A DNA stretch of 64,000 bases from Botryococcus braunii (taxonomy: Eukaryota > Chlorophyta > Trebouxiophyceae): NCBI GenBank assembly GCA_002005505.1, contig KV908369.1, positions 571,166 through 635,165 of the forward strand, in the 5' to 3' direction. The notes under the pieces were generated by a model that was not told the origin of the DNA, did not search any database, and was given only the letters and a program-made list of their open reading frames with translations. The translations under genes and the position numbers were made by a program. Position 1 is the stretch's first letter. Each line of letters begins with the position of its first letter. Of this stretch, positions 17,990 to 29,200 are shown piece after piece.

Positions 17990-19435
17990 TCAGGAAGCAG
18001 GTGCCTTGCCCTTGCCCTTGTCGTGGGCATCAGGCTTCTTGCAGAACTTGGCCGTGTGGCCCAGTTCCCCGCACTTGTAGCAGCGGCCTTCGCGCTTCAT
18101 CCTCGCTGCATACGCGTTGGGCTGCGTGCCCGAAGGCCCAGCACCAGATCCATTCGAGCCCGGAGGCTTCCCAAAGGCAGCGCGCTTAGGAGGTGGAATA
18201 GCATCCCCGTCTGCCAGGCGCTTGCCCTTGATCAAGGCCTTCAGCTCCTGAGTCTCCTTCTCGCTCGCTGCACCCGGCAACATACGCAAGAAGGATTCAG
18301 CTTCCTTGGCAGCTTGAACAACAATGTCAAGGTTACCAAGCTCGTTACGAACGAGTGAATCTCTTGTTAAAACCTCCAAAATGTTTGGTTTTAACCCCGC
18401 CCTAAAGTAGGCACACGCTTCAGGGCCCGAGATAGGATATTTGACAGCTTCAACCATGATAGCACGAAACATAGCATGGTAAGCTGCCACGGACTTAGTC
18501 TGCCTCAATCGCGCCAACCGTGGACGCACGGTATTTTCTACTTCCACTTCAACAAAATGAGCGAGAAGAGAAGTCTTGAAAATGGCAAAGTCCTTCACAT
18601 CCTTTCCCTGAACAGAAAGGGACCTTTTAAGGAGCGCCCATTCCTTAGCGGCTCGGCCAGTAAGGCAAAGGGACGCGTGGGACACTAATTCATCATCACG
18701 AAGGCCCAAAATACACGAATAATCGTCAAATTGACCGAGCCAAGTGATTATGTCAGTCCCCTCCTTTTCCCCATTAAACAACGGAGCCGGTGGGCGCCGA
18801 AAGGGCCCACGTGAAGGTTCAGTTGTTCTCTTCGCATTGAATTCTGAATTCAACACGTCAACGGAAGGACCAGAAGTGGGGTGCCCACCTGCAACGCGTT
18901 GAGTCAGCACCGCAACTTCGGCCTCCAACATATCCACGCGATCCTCCGTACGACCCACGGAAGAATCCGTATCGAGCTCGGCAGCGATGAAGTACAACTG
19001 CCAAACTCTCGTTTCGTATTCCAGTTTCGCCGTCGCGAGCCTCTGCATTTCGGCAAAATGCGCCACCGAGTCGAAACCCGGCTTAAAGCCGCCCTCTCCA
19101 GTTACCTGGAGGTGCAGCTGCGTCGACAGCTTCGCTAAGTGAACCTCGACCGGCTCAAGCTTCTCGAAATAGTCACCGATTTCACGAACCAGTTGCTGCG
19201 TAGCGATCTCGGCACTAGGAAGTGCTTGGATCTCCACGAGCTTCTGTTTCGTGAAAGCGCGACAATTTTCGTAGCTCAAGCCGTTCGAAAGGTCCGGGAC
19301 TCGGGGATTTTTCCTGGCCCAAGTGGGCCACGAGTCGTCCCAAACCGTCCCAATAGCACACCTCCTCGTAGGAGGCACGGTTACAAATGTATTTCGCAAC
19401 CCCTGCGGCACTTCGACAAGTGTCCGGAGTGCCAT
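17990..19435 (-). CDS. Gypsy-B Gag, body 1
   Basis: The first ATG is at 19435 (MALRTLVEVPQG), giving 481 residues; the open frame extends further upstream only through non-ATG codons. It has a retrotransposon Gag capsid-type region (WLGQFDDYSC, HASLCLTGRAAKEW, Gag-like helices) and one CCHC knuckle near the C-terminus (CYKCGELGHTAKFC), then a Lys/Gly-rich end. The stop is TGA (TCC TGA AGG), and the frame stays open after it into pol, suggesting readthrough to make Gag-Pol. It is identical in length to the copy in body 2. Confidence 0.88.
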   Translation of the reverse strand: MALRTLVEVPQGLRNTFVTVPPTRRCAIGTVWDDSWPTWARKNPRVPDLSNGLSYENCRAFTKQKLVEIQALPSAEIATQQLVREIGDYFEKLEPVEVHLAKLSTQLHLQVTGEGGFKPGFDSVAHFAEMQRLATAKLEYETRVWQLYFIAAELDTDSSVGRTEDRVDMLEAEVAVLTQRVAGGHPTSGPSVDVLNSEFNAKRTTEPSRGPFRRPPAPLFNGEKEGTDIITWLGQFDDYSCILGLRDDELVSHASLCLTGRAAKEWALLKRSLSVQGKDVKDFAIFKTSLLAHFVEVEVENTVRPRLARLRQTKSVAAYHAMFRAIMVEAVKYPISGPEACAYFRAGLKPNILEVLTRDSLVRNELGNLDIVVQAAKEAESFLRMLPGAASEKETQELKALIKGKRLADGDAIPPPKRAAFGKPPGSNGSGAGPSGTQPNAYAARMKREGRCYKCGELGHTAKFCKKPDAHDKGKGKAPAS

Positions 19436-19525
19436 CGCAAACCCCAGGTTTACGACCACGGACCCCAGGTCCGTAAAACACACAAGATACACGAGAAATC
19501 GAAAACCCCAGGTTTTAGAATTCTC

Positions 19526-19537
19526 GCCGATACCAAA
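19526..19537 (-). promoter_or_regulatory. Primer-binding site of gypsy-B body 1
   Basis: Directly after the LTR on the - strand: TTTGGTATCGGC. A tRNA 3' end of GCCGATACCA would pair with TGGTATCGGC. It differs from the initiator tRNA-Met acceptor end at several bases. I could not assign the tRNA. Confidence 0.6.
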
Positions 19538-19726
19538 TGTAGTATCTTGCTTGTCTCAAGTTCGTGTGAGAATGACCTCACACAGGTGCGACCCGTCTGA
19601 TTGCACCCCGCCAGCCAAGCTGGCCAGATTACGTAATGAGGTCATCGTACCCCGCTCTCCGATCACGCGCTATCGGCTCGATGCCGATCGGCTCCCTAAC
19701 GGACCCTTCGCACTCGGAACGTTACA
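19538..19726 (-). repeat. Gypsy-B LTR 2, shared by both bodies
   Basis: A 189-bp LTR that is the 5' LTR of body 1 (primer site next to it at 19526-19537) and the 3' LTR of body 2 (polypurine tract at 19727-19738). It differs from LTR 1 by at least one base (AAGCTGGCC versus AAGCTAGCC). Confidence 0.92.
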
Positions 19727-20347
19727 CCCTCCCCCACCTAGGCTCAAGCCGTCTCGGATTGAGGGGGATGCATCTCCCACACAGGAAGCACTACAGTCAA
19801 GAGTGTATCACGTCCTGACCAGCCACCTTCGCAGGAAGCCCTACAGACAAGAGTCCCATACCTCTTGCCCAGCCACCCGCCACCCTAGTCCCGGCAGACT
19901 AGTGGTAACGACAATCCACACCCATGCTCATTTGGACTGCCCGCGGAGCACTCCCGGAAGTACAACCTCCGTCACCAGAAATCCATCTGGCTAATCAAGC
20001 TATTGGGGGCTTCACTGACCATCACCATAGCGCTTAGAGTACATGGTTACTCTAGAGTCACAACCCACCATCAGCAGAGACTCTCAGACACCGAGTCCAG
20101 GACCCGGGGTGCACCATGCCCTTGAGACTATCTGAGGTGCTACTAAGTCCGCAGTGAACGGAATAGGGCCCTTCCACATGGCATAGCCAGGGACAGGGAG
20201 GAGCTATTGAGTAGGACGACATGTTGAACAACGCAACCACTTCGCCGCTAACGAGGGATGTCCCGTCGACTGGACATGTGGATCGAATGCCACGACCCCC
20301 GAAGTGACAACAGCCCGACTCAAGGCCATTTGTGTGTCTCCTGGGTC
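19727..20347 (-). other. Gypsy-B body 2 3' untranslated part
   Basis: Equivalent to 13773-14393, nearly identical, with the same polypurine tract. Nothing else is recognised in it. Confidence 0.75.
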
Positions 20348-22337
20348 CTAGCCCGTCTTGACCCGTGCCCAATACTCCTTCAACGCCCCAGGGGCATTCC
20401 GCAAGTTCGCCTCTGATTCCCACGTGTCATGTTCAGGGGAGTATCCCACCCACCGAACCAGGAACTCATACGAGCGGCGAGCCTTCCGGTGGTGAAGAAT
20501 TTTCTCCACCTCGTACTCGTCCTCCCCCTCCAGCACCTCAGCAGGTGGTGGTGGTTGGACACTGCCATCCCGGCGGTATCGTTCCAGCCGTGACACATGG
20601 AACACGTCATGTATCCTCCAGCGTGCCGGGAGGATCAACTCATAGGAGTTGCCTCCAACAGACTTGGCAATTTGGAACGGCCCGACCCACCGAGGCAACA
20701 GCTTCGGTGTGCCCTCTTTGAACCTTAGGTTCTTAGCCGACAACAGGACCCAATCTCCTGGAGCGAACGTGACATCCTTACGCTTCGTGTTAGCGTAACG
20801 TGCCTGGCGTTCCGTCGCAATGCGATGTGTGCGCCGAGCTTCTGCCACTAAACGCTGAATGCGTTGGACAAAGCTCGAGGCAGCCGGGACCCTGAACTCT
20901 GGCAGCACCGATACTGGTAGGTACGGGTGATGACCATAGTTCAACATGAACGGCGTGAAGCCTGTGCTGGAGTGCTCTGCATTGTTGATAGCAAACTCAG
21001 CACACGACAGCTTCTCGTCCCAGTCAGTCTGTGACTTAGACACATACATGCGGAGCATGTCCTCAAGAACACGGTTCACACGCTCTGTCTGCCCATCCGT
21101 CTGAGGATGATACGCCGTGGACATGGCCTGCTTGGTCCCAAGCATCCGACACAAGGCTCGAGTGAAGTGGCTGGTGAACAGGGGATCCCTGTCAGACACC
21201 ACTTTCCTAGGCACTCCGTGGAGCTTCCAAATGTGATCCACAAACAGCTTCGCTGTCTGCTCAGCAGTCGCCGTGGTCTGCGTAGCCACCAAATGAACCA
21301 TCTTCGTCAGCTTGTCCACCACCACCAGGATGGCATCATGCCCTTCCGCGGTGCGAGGCAACTGGGTGATGAAGTCCATGGTCACCGTGTCCCACGGTTT
21401 ATGCGGAAGCTCAAGGGGATGCAACAGCCCCGAAGGCTTTGCATGCCTTGCCTTGTTCTTCTGGCAGAGGTGACAGTGAGTCACGTACTGCGTCACATCC
21501 TGTGTCATCGTCGGCCACCAATAATGGCGGGCAACCAGCTTCAGGGTTTTGTTCACACCTTGGTGTCCAGCATACGGGCTATCATGCATTTCTTCCATAA
21601 GGTGGGATCTAAGCCCAAATGCATGCGGCACAACAATCTTTCCTTCGTGTAACAGGAAGCCGTCGTGTGCGACCAGAGGCGCCACATTGCTAGGTTCCTT
21701 GAACCAAAGGTCTTCCTGATAACCACGCACAAACTTGTCCTTCCACGTCATGCCCTCTCCCCCACCTGAAGGAGGCCTAGACTCGTGTCCCATACCACGA
21801 GCCTCTGCAGCCAAGGGAGTACCCTGTGCCCGGGTAACGGCGCAAATGACATGACGTTATGACTAACTTCTTTACATCTGTACAATCAGAGTCAGTCATG
21901 GCGATGTTGTCCTTACATCGTAACCGAAAGGGCTTACCCTTCCTAGTGTACCCAGTGACACATTTGTCATCGAAGTTCACACTAGCACGAGCTCTGGTCA
22001 ACCATTGCTGCCCTAACAACACATCCCACTCACAGGAGTGAACATGCATCACTGTACAAGTTACAGCAGCAAAACGGTAACCCTGGATCGTCACAGAGAT
22101 TGTAACATGCCCAAGATGATCAACTTCCAGGCCATTGGCCATTTGCAACACTGCCTTCTCCGTGGGTGACTCTATTTGTAGACCAAGTCGATCCGCGAGC
22201 GCTGCACTGATGATGTTGCAGCTAGCTCCAGAGTCAGCCAATACCTGGCAGTGCACGCCTTGCACCTGGCCACCAAAAATCATAGTCAGCTTTTGCACCT
22301 CAGCATCTGGGTGGAAAGCATTAGCTATAATCTGCAT
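20348..22337 (-). pseudogene. Gypsy-B pol, body 2 (RT and RNase H deleted)
   Basis: Protease starts at ATG 22337 (LADSGASCNI). At 21853-21855 the sequence jumps from protease to the RNase H-integrase spacer. Compared with body 1, bases 15898-17464 (1567 bp) are missing and two filler bases (GA) are present. The junction puts integrase out of frame with protease, so the protease frame ends at 21777. The integrase frame itself is continuous here (zinc site, DDE core, GPF/Y, chromodomain), including the AAA run that is shortened in body 1. It cannot make RT. Confidence 0.9.
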
Positions 22338-22379
22338 TGGACTTACATCAGCCCCCGCTTGGTCTGAAGGCCCATACCT

Positions 22380-23825
22380 TCAGGAAGCAGGTGCCTTGCC
22401 CTTGCCCTTGTCGTGGGCATCAGGCTTCTTGCAGAACTTGGCCGTGTGGCCCAGTTCCCCGCACTTGTAGCAGCGGCCTTCGCGCTTCATCCTCGCTGCA
22501 TACGCGTTGGGCTGCGTGCCCGAAGGCCCAGCACCAGATCCATTCGAGCCCGGAGGCTTCCCAAAGGCAGCGCGCTTAGGAGGTGGAATAGCATCCCCGT
22601 CTGCCAGGCGCTTGCCCTTGATCAAGGCCTTCAGCTCCTGAGTCTCCTTCTCGCTCGCTGCACCCGGCAACATACGCAAGAAGGATTCAGCTTCCTTGGC
22701 AGCTTGAACAACAATGTCAAGGTTACCAAGCTCGTTACGAACGAGTGAATCTCTTGTTAAAACCTCCAAAATGTTTGGTTTTAACCCCGCCCTAAAGTAG
22801 GCACACGCTTCAGGGCCCGAGATAGGATATTTGACAGCTTCAACCATGATAGCACGAAACATAGCATGGTAAGCTGCCACGGACTTAGTCTGCCTCAATC
22901 GCGCCAACCGTGGACGCACGGTATTTTCTACTTCCACTTCAACAAAATGAGCGAGAAGAGAAGTCTTGAAAATGGCAAAGTCCTTCACATCCTTTCCCTG
23001 AACAGAAAGGGACCTTTTAAGGAGCGCCCATTCCTTAGCGGCTCGGCCAGTAAGGCAAAGGGACGCGTGGGACACTAATTCATCATCACGAAGGCCCAAA
23101 ATACACGAATAATCGTCAAATTGACCGAGCCAAGTGATTATGTCAGTCCCCTCCTTTTCCCCATTAAACAACGGAGCCGGTGGGCGCCGAAAGGGCCCAC
23201 GTGAAGGTTCAGTTGTTCTCTTCGCATTGAATTCTGAATTCAACACGTCAACGGAAGGACCAGAAGTGGGGTGCCCACCTGCAACGCGTTGAGTCAGCAC
23301 CGCAACTTCGGCCTCCAACATATCCACGCGATCCTCCGTACGACCCACGGAAGAATCCGTATCGAGCTCGGCAGCGATGAAGTACAACTGCCAAACTCTC
23401 GTTTCGTATTCCAGTTTCGCCGTCGCGAGCCTCTGCATTTCGGCAAAATGCGCCACCGAGTCGAAACCCGGCTTAAAGCCGCCCTCTCCAGTTACCTGGA
23501 GGTGCAGCTGCGTCGACAGCTTCGCTAAGTGAACCTCGACCGGCTCAAGCTTCTCGAAATAGTCACCGATTTCACGAACCAGTTGCTGCGTAGCGATCTC
23601 GGCACTAGGAAGTGCTTGGATCTCCACGAGCTTCTGTTTCGTGAAAGCGCGACAATTTTCGTAGCTCAAGCCGTTCGAAAGGTCCGGGACTCGGGGATTT
23701 TTCCTGGCCCAAGTGGGCCACGAGTCGTCCCAAACCGTCCCAATAGCACACCTCCTCGTAGGAGGCACGGTTACAAATGTATTTCGCAACCCCTGCGGCA
23801 CTTCGACAAGTGTCCGGAGTGCCAT
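22380..23825 (-). CDS. Gypsy-B Gag, body 2
   Basis: Same 481-residue Gag as body 1, starting at ATG 23825 and ending in TGA with the downstream protease in the same frame. It carries the CYKCGELGHTAKFC knuckle near its end. As read, the protein is identical to that of body 1, so the two bodies are of similar age. With intact gag and LTRs, this RT-less unit could only move with enzymes supplied by another element. Confidence 0.88.
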   Translation of the reverse strand: MALRTLVEVPQGLRNTFVTVPPTRRCAIGTVWDDSWPTWARKNPRVPDLSNGLSYENCRAFTKQKLVEIQALPSAEIATQQLVREIGDYFEKLEPVEVHLAKLSTQLHLQVTGEGGFKPGFDSVAHFAEMQRLATAKLEYETRVWQLYFIAAELDTDSSVGRTEDRVDMLEAEVAVLTQRVAGGHPTSGPSVDVLNSEFNAKRTTEPSRGPFRRPPAPLFNGEKEGTDIITWLGQFDDYSCILGLRDDELVSHASLCLTGRAAKEWALLKRSLSVQGKDVKDFAIFKTSLLAHFVEVEVENTVRPRLARLRQTKSVAAYHAMFRAIMVEAVKYPISGPEACAYFRAGLKPNILEVLTRDSLVRNELGNLDIVVQAAKEAESFLRMLPGAASEKETQELKALIKGKRLADGDAIPPPKRAAFGKPPGSNGSGAGPSGTQPNAYAARMKREGRCYKCGELGHTAKFCKKPDAHDKGKGKAPAS

Positions 23826-23927
23826 CGCAAACCCCAGGTTTACGACCACGGACCCCAGGTCCGTAAAACACACAAGATACACGAGAAATCGAAAACCCCA
23901 GGTTTTAGAATTCTCGCCGATACCAAA

Positions 23928-24116
23928 TGTAGTATCTTGCTTGTCTCAAGTTCGTGTGAGAATGACCTCACACAGGTGCGACCCGTCTGATTGCACCCCG
24001 CCAGCCAAGCTGGCCAGATTACGTAATGAGGTCATCGTACCCCGCTCTCCGATCACGCGCTATCGGCTCGATGCCGATCGGCTCCCTAACGGACCCTTCG
24101 CACTCGGAACGTTACA
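23928..24116 (-). repeat. Gypsy-B LTR 3 (5' LTR of body 2)
   Basis: A 189-bp LTR with the primer site at 23916-23927. Its outer end touches gypsy-C RT sequence at 24117 (TTGGGCACC), so the array interrupts, or was joined into, gypsy-C. Confidence 0.9.
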
Positions 24117-25887
24117 TTGGGCACCTGTTGACACCGGATGGGATTAAGGTGGATCCTAGGAAGGTTGCTGCCATTCAGGATTGGCCCACTCCTTGTAATG
24201 TGTCACAGTTGAGAGGGTTCCTTGGGTTGACACAGTACTATGACACTTTTATTGACCATTTTGCAGATGTTGCTTATCCTATGACTGAGTTGCTTAAGAA
24301 GGATGTGCCTTGGACCTGGGAGGGACCCCAGAGGGAAGCCTTCATTGCATTGAAAGATCTTGTTTCTTCTCCTCCTTGTTTGTTGATGCCTGATTTAGAC
24401 AAACCTTTTGTTGTACATGTAGATGCCTCAGGCTTTGCTGTGGGTGCTGCTTTGCAGCAGGATCAAGGCCAGGGACTGCAGCCCGTCGCCTTCGAGTCCA
24501 GGAAACTCCAGCCCCCTGAGAGGAAGTTGGCCCCGTATGACCGAGAATTATTGGCTCTTGTTCATGCTTTGCTTAAATGGAAACATTTATTGCTGGGTGC
24601 TAAGTTTACTGTACACACTGATCAGCAGGCTTTAAAGTACTTACTGACTGCTCCTGTTAGGACTAGTAGGCAGGAACGTTGGCTCACTGAGATTATGAGG
24701 TTTATGCCTGATATAAAGTATGTTAAAGGCACTGATAATGTGGTTGCAGATGCCTTGTCTAGGCGTGTTGACCTTGCAGTGATGCATGTCTCCTCTGTTG
24801 CTGTCTCTTCTCTCTTACAAGAGATTGCCTTGCTTTGTGTTTCTGATCCCACAGTTGCTAAACTTGTGGATGAAGGTGTTTTGGTATTGAGGGACTCTGT
24901 ACCTTATTCTGTGCAATCAGGGAAGGTCTATGTACCTGATGCATTGAGAGAGAAGGTGCTGAGAGAGTGCCATACCACACCCTTTTCTGGCCATCTTGGT
25001 ATTAACAAGATGTATGAGCTAGTGTGCAGGGAGTTTTGGTGGCCACGTCTCAGCTCATCAGTCAGAGACTTTTGCAGGTCTTGTGACACCTGCCAGCGCA
25101 CTAAAGGAACTGGAGCCGTACCTTATGGTTTGCTTCAGCCACTGCCCATTCCAGATGGACCTTGGCAGAGCGTTTCCCTTGATTTAGTGACTGATTTACC
25201 TGTCTGTTGTGGGTTTGATTCTATTGTGGTATTTGTGGATAGGTTTTCTAAGTTGTGTGTCTTGGCTGCATGCACTAAAACCATCAATGCACCTCAACTT
25301 GCACAACTGTTTATAGACAGGGTCTTTGTGAGATTTGGAATGCCTACCTCCATTGTGAGTGATAGAGATCCGAGGTTCACTAGCCATTTTTGGAAGGCCT
25401 TTGTTAAATTATTGGGTACTGAGATTGCTATGTCTACTGCTTACCACCCTCAGACAGACGGGCAGACAGAGAGAATGAATCGGACCATGGAAGACATGTT
25501 AAGAGGGTTTGTGGGGCCGAGACAGGATGACTGGTGCAAGTATTTAAGCATGGTGGAGTTTGCTTACAATAACTCTCTCCAGGCTTCCACACTGCAGACA
25601 CCCTTCTTCCTGAATCACGGGCGCCATCCCCTTACTCCCTTGTCTTCTGCTGTTCCTTCACGTTCTGCGAATCCTGCTGTGTCTGAGTGGGTTGAGGGGC
25701 TGCAGACTGCCTTGAAAAGTGCCAAGTCTAATCTTGCCTCTGCACAGCAACGGCAGAAGTCTTATGCAGATAGAAAGAGACGAGACCACCCTTTTAAGGT
25801 GGGGGACCAGGTGTTGTTGGCTGCAAGGAAGAACCAGCTTTCACCTGGGCTCTCGTCAAAGTTATCAGCTAAGTATTTTGGGCCCTT
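24117..25887 (+). pseudogene. Gypsy-C pol, 3' half of RT to integrase (first part)
   Basis: The frame enters from the LTR with no start of its own. It encodes the RT thumb (IGHLLTPDGIKVDP, FLGLTQYYDTF), RNase H (VHVDASGFAVGAAL, VVADALSR), an integrase zinc site (GHLGINKMYELV, SCDTCQRTK), the DDE core (SLDLVTDLP, VSDRDPRFTSHF, DGQTERMNRTMEDM) and the start of GPF/Y (KYFGPF). The frame is cut inside GPF/Y by the copia-2 LTR at 25888 and continues at 39338 after the CCCTT target duplication. The protease and RT fingers/palm of this element are not in the window. Confidence 0.9.
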
Positions 25888-26253
25888 TGTGAAAGGTTAT
25901 GGGCAATCGGCTTTCCCTGTACAAAGCCGACAGGTCGTCAATAGACGAAGTTACTCCAGCTACAGTCCGTACGACTGTCTGCTGAGTGCCACACACAACT
26001 GTCGGACAAGACTAGCATCTGGTGATGCCCAGCATCTTTCACAACCAGTTGGTATTCACTCCGGTGGGGCAGCCTTAAGAGTTCATCCGACAAACGTGTG
26101 ATCTAGATAGGATTGTACCTTATGTTCGAAAACGTCCAGAATCTGCCGTGTCTCAAGGTACCTTATGTTCTCAATGGACCCATATCCTAATAGTGCACAC
26201 ATGAAGATCACTTAAAGCACAAGGCATTCAATAATAATGTTCAGAACTCAACA
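25888..26253 (-). repeat. Copia-2 LTR 1 (3' LTR)
   Basis: 366 bp. Next to it on the inner side is CTTCCCCTTGCC, the complement of polypurine tract GGCAAGGGGAAG. The LTR contains two copies of GTACCTTATGTTC. Confidence 0.92.
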
Positions 26254-26273
26254 CTTCCCCTTGCCTGCATGCT

Positions 26274-29200
26274 TTAAGTGTATCTTCTCAAACCTAGTGA
26301 ATCACGATGACCAACAAACACGGGCTTGGCAAGTGGCTTGGTCATAATGTCAGCCACATTGCGTGCAGATTCCACATAGAGGATATCTACCTGCCCAAGT
26401 GCCATAGCTTCCCTAGCGTAGTGGAAGCTTACTGCAACGTGCTTTGTGAATTTGGAATACAGGGGGTTCCGTAAATTAGAAATGCATCCTTGGTTGTCAC
26501 AGAAAATTTTGACCCTCCAAGGTGCAGCCCCTATCTCTTCCAAGAAGCCCCTTAGCCAGTTGGCTTCCTTCACAATATGGCCAGCTGCCATAAACTCAGC
26601 TTGCACAGTTGAGGTAGCAACTGAGCTCTGCTTCTTGCTTCCCCAAACCACGGCACTACCATAGACTGATAGAACATAGCCAGTGGTGGAATACCTGTGG
26701 TCCAGGTCCCCAGCATAGTCGGCATCAACATAGCCTTCTAGCTCAGGACCCTTTCCACCCAGAGTAAGAGCTAACTCTCTGGTATCTCTCAAGTACTTCA
26801 GCACTCGAATGGCCTCATTCCAGTGTGAGGTAGTGGGTGTCATTCTATACCTTGACAACACTCCAACAGCCTGAGAAATGTCAGGCCGGGTCGTATTGGC
26901 TATGTACAGTAACGATCCAATTAACTCGCAGTATCGATGACCAGGTGGCAGAGGGGTACCAGCCCCATGTGACATACCATCTGAGGACTCGGGTCTGCTG
27001 CTAGCCACGAAGTCCTTGGACATGGGGGTATCAACCCCACGTCCATCATCAGCAACGCCAAACTTCTCCACAAGAGCATCAATCTTGGGAGTGCAACTCA
27101 TGGAAATAGTGCCCTGAACTCTATTGCGTAGGACCTGACACCCCAGGAAATCATTCACCTCTCCCAAATCATGGATGGTGAAGTCCTTCTTCAATAACTC
27201 TTTCCCCCACTCAATCTCTGCAACCACTCTGGCAACTATGAGAAGATCATCGACATAAACAAGAATAAACGACAGATTACCATCAGGGGCCCTCCTGATG
27301 TATACCCCAGCGTCGCTCTTGCACACACTATACCCCATCACGCTCAACTTGTCGCTCAAGGTCTTGTGCCAAGCCCGTGGGGCTTGCTTAAGACCGTAGA
27401 GTGCCTTCCTGAGCTTGCACACAACTCTCGTGTTGCCATTCTCAAATCCTGGTGGTTGGGTCACATAGACCTCTTCCTCCAACTCCCCATTGAGAAAAGC
27501 TGTCTTGATATCCACTTGGTGGATCTCAAGATTTTGTGTGGCAGCCACTGCCAGCACAGCTCTCCTAGCACCATAGCTGCTGGTAGGTGCAAAAACCTCA
27601 CCAACATCTATACCAGGAATCTGTCTGCAACCCTGGGCAACCAATCTTGCTTTAAACCGAGTGACATTCCCATGTGCATCGTTTTTTGTAGAAAAAATCC
27701 AATGAACAGGGATAACTTTCTGCCCATGGGGTCTTTCCACATACTGCATAACCTCATGGGTGTCTAAAGACTCCATCTCCTCTTGCATTGCCTGCTGCCA
27801 AAACTCCCACTGAGGTGAGCGCTGGGCTTCCCTCAAGTTTGAGGGCACGTGAACTTTTCCCAACGTGACAGAAGGTACACTCTGTACCTTATGCTGTGGT
27901 GCAGCAGGGCTGTCAGCCTTACTGATGCTGTTCCCTTCTCTCTCGCTCTCTCCCTGGTTGCCAGAATAAGGTACATTATGTACCTTATGCTGGGACTGGG
28001 CAGTACTGCCGGGATTATCTGATTCCTTCTCAAGTCTCTCTCTCTCTCCTTGACTACTGGACTCATGTGCAGCACCCTTACATTCTCGCACCTTCCGCAA
28101 TGCAGAGGGGAGCAGCAGCTCTCTCTCTCTCCTGGACTCACACTTGGGCACACTACCCAGACTTGCCTGAGCTGCGCCTACAATGTCAGCCTGCACACCA
28201 TAAGCATGACTAGCCAGTGACTGGGATTGGGCACCAGCTTCCCCTACTGCTGGCATGTCTAACCCACTGCTCTCATCTCTTACATCTGCACCGAACATAG
28301 CCTCGACTGTCTCAACCTGCCCCTGCATATCAGGGAGACCAACCATGTTTGGCTCACTCACAATTGCCTGACCTGGGTCAGGGGCATGCAATGGGATGTC
28401 AGAATGCTCTCTCCTAGCCACGCGCTGTACATAACGCTGCTCCCTTGTAAGGGTGGTCCCTGGAGGAAGGGGAATTTGTGACTTCCCCTGCATTCGCAAC
28501 CCCTCTTGTACCTTCTGCATTTTTTCTACCTGGGATTGAGTTTCTACACCCCCCCTGGCCAGATTCTGCATATGCTCAAGCACCGACCACGAGTGCTGAG
28601 ATGGTTCTGGGGTCCCAACAGTAGAATCCAGGCTGGTGGGGTTTCCTTGGTCATGTGCTGCTGTGGTCCCGTCTCCAGACTGATCCCCAGCACAAAGTCC
28701 AGAGGTCCCAGGAGCCCCAGTGGAAAGCGTCTCCACTCCATGGTCATCCTCCTCATCCCAGAACGTGGGTGGAGCAGCAGAGGGAATTGCTTGAGGCGTT
28801 GCCAGATTCTCACTGCCAAGGGGGGGTGATATCCTAGAATCATAGACAGACCCAGGCTGGACCTTTGATAGACCCACTCTCTCAGCCCCCCTCAAGTGCT
28901 CGATAAAGCTGACGTCCCTACTCTCCTTCCACACTCCATTCCCCACGTACACACGATACGCTTTAGACTGGGGACAATAACCAGTAAACATCCCAGGGAT
29001 GGTCTTGGGCCCAAAAACAGACCTTTGGCCACTGGGAATGTGCACATGGGCTACACAGCCAAACGTGCGCAGCACAGACACATCAGGTTTGACACCAAAG
29101 AATAATTCCATGGGGGTCAGGGACCTGCCTGAAGTAGGACCCACATTGTAGAGGAGGGTAGCTGTCTCAAGCGCCTCCTTCCAAAGGGAGGGGTCTGCTG

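Larger units (their letters stand above)
13584..24116 (-). mobile_element. Gypsy-B tandem array: LTR-body1-LTR-body2-LTR
   Basis: Three LTRs of 189 bp (13584-13772, 19538-19726, 23928-24116) alternate with two internal bodies, 13773-19537 and 19727-23927. Body 1 has complete gag, protease, RT, RNase H and integrase but a one-base frameshift in pol. Body 2 has gag, protease and integrase in frame but lacks RT and RNase H. The outer flanks (AAATC left, TTGGG right) do not match as a target duplication, so one end is rearranged. Shared-LTR tandems arise by unequal recombination or by insertion of a recombined or two-LTR circle. Confidence 0.9.

Noticed and set aside
24026..24116. Start codon in the gypsy-B LTR as the real start of gypsy-C pol
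   Set aside because: The frame merely happens to be open through the LTR; gypsy-C is truncated at 24117.
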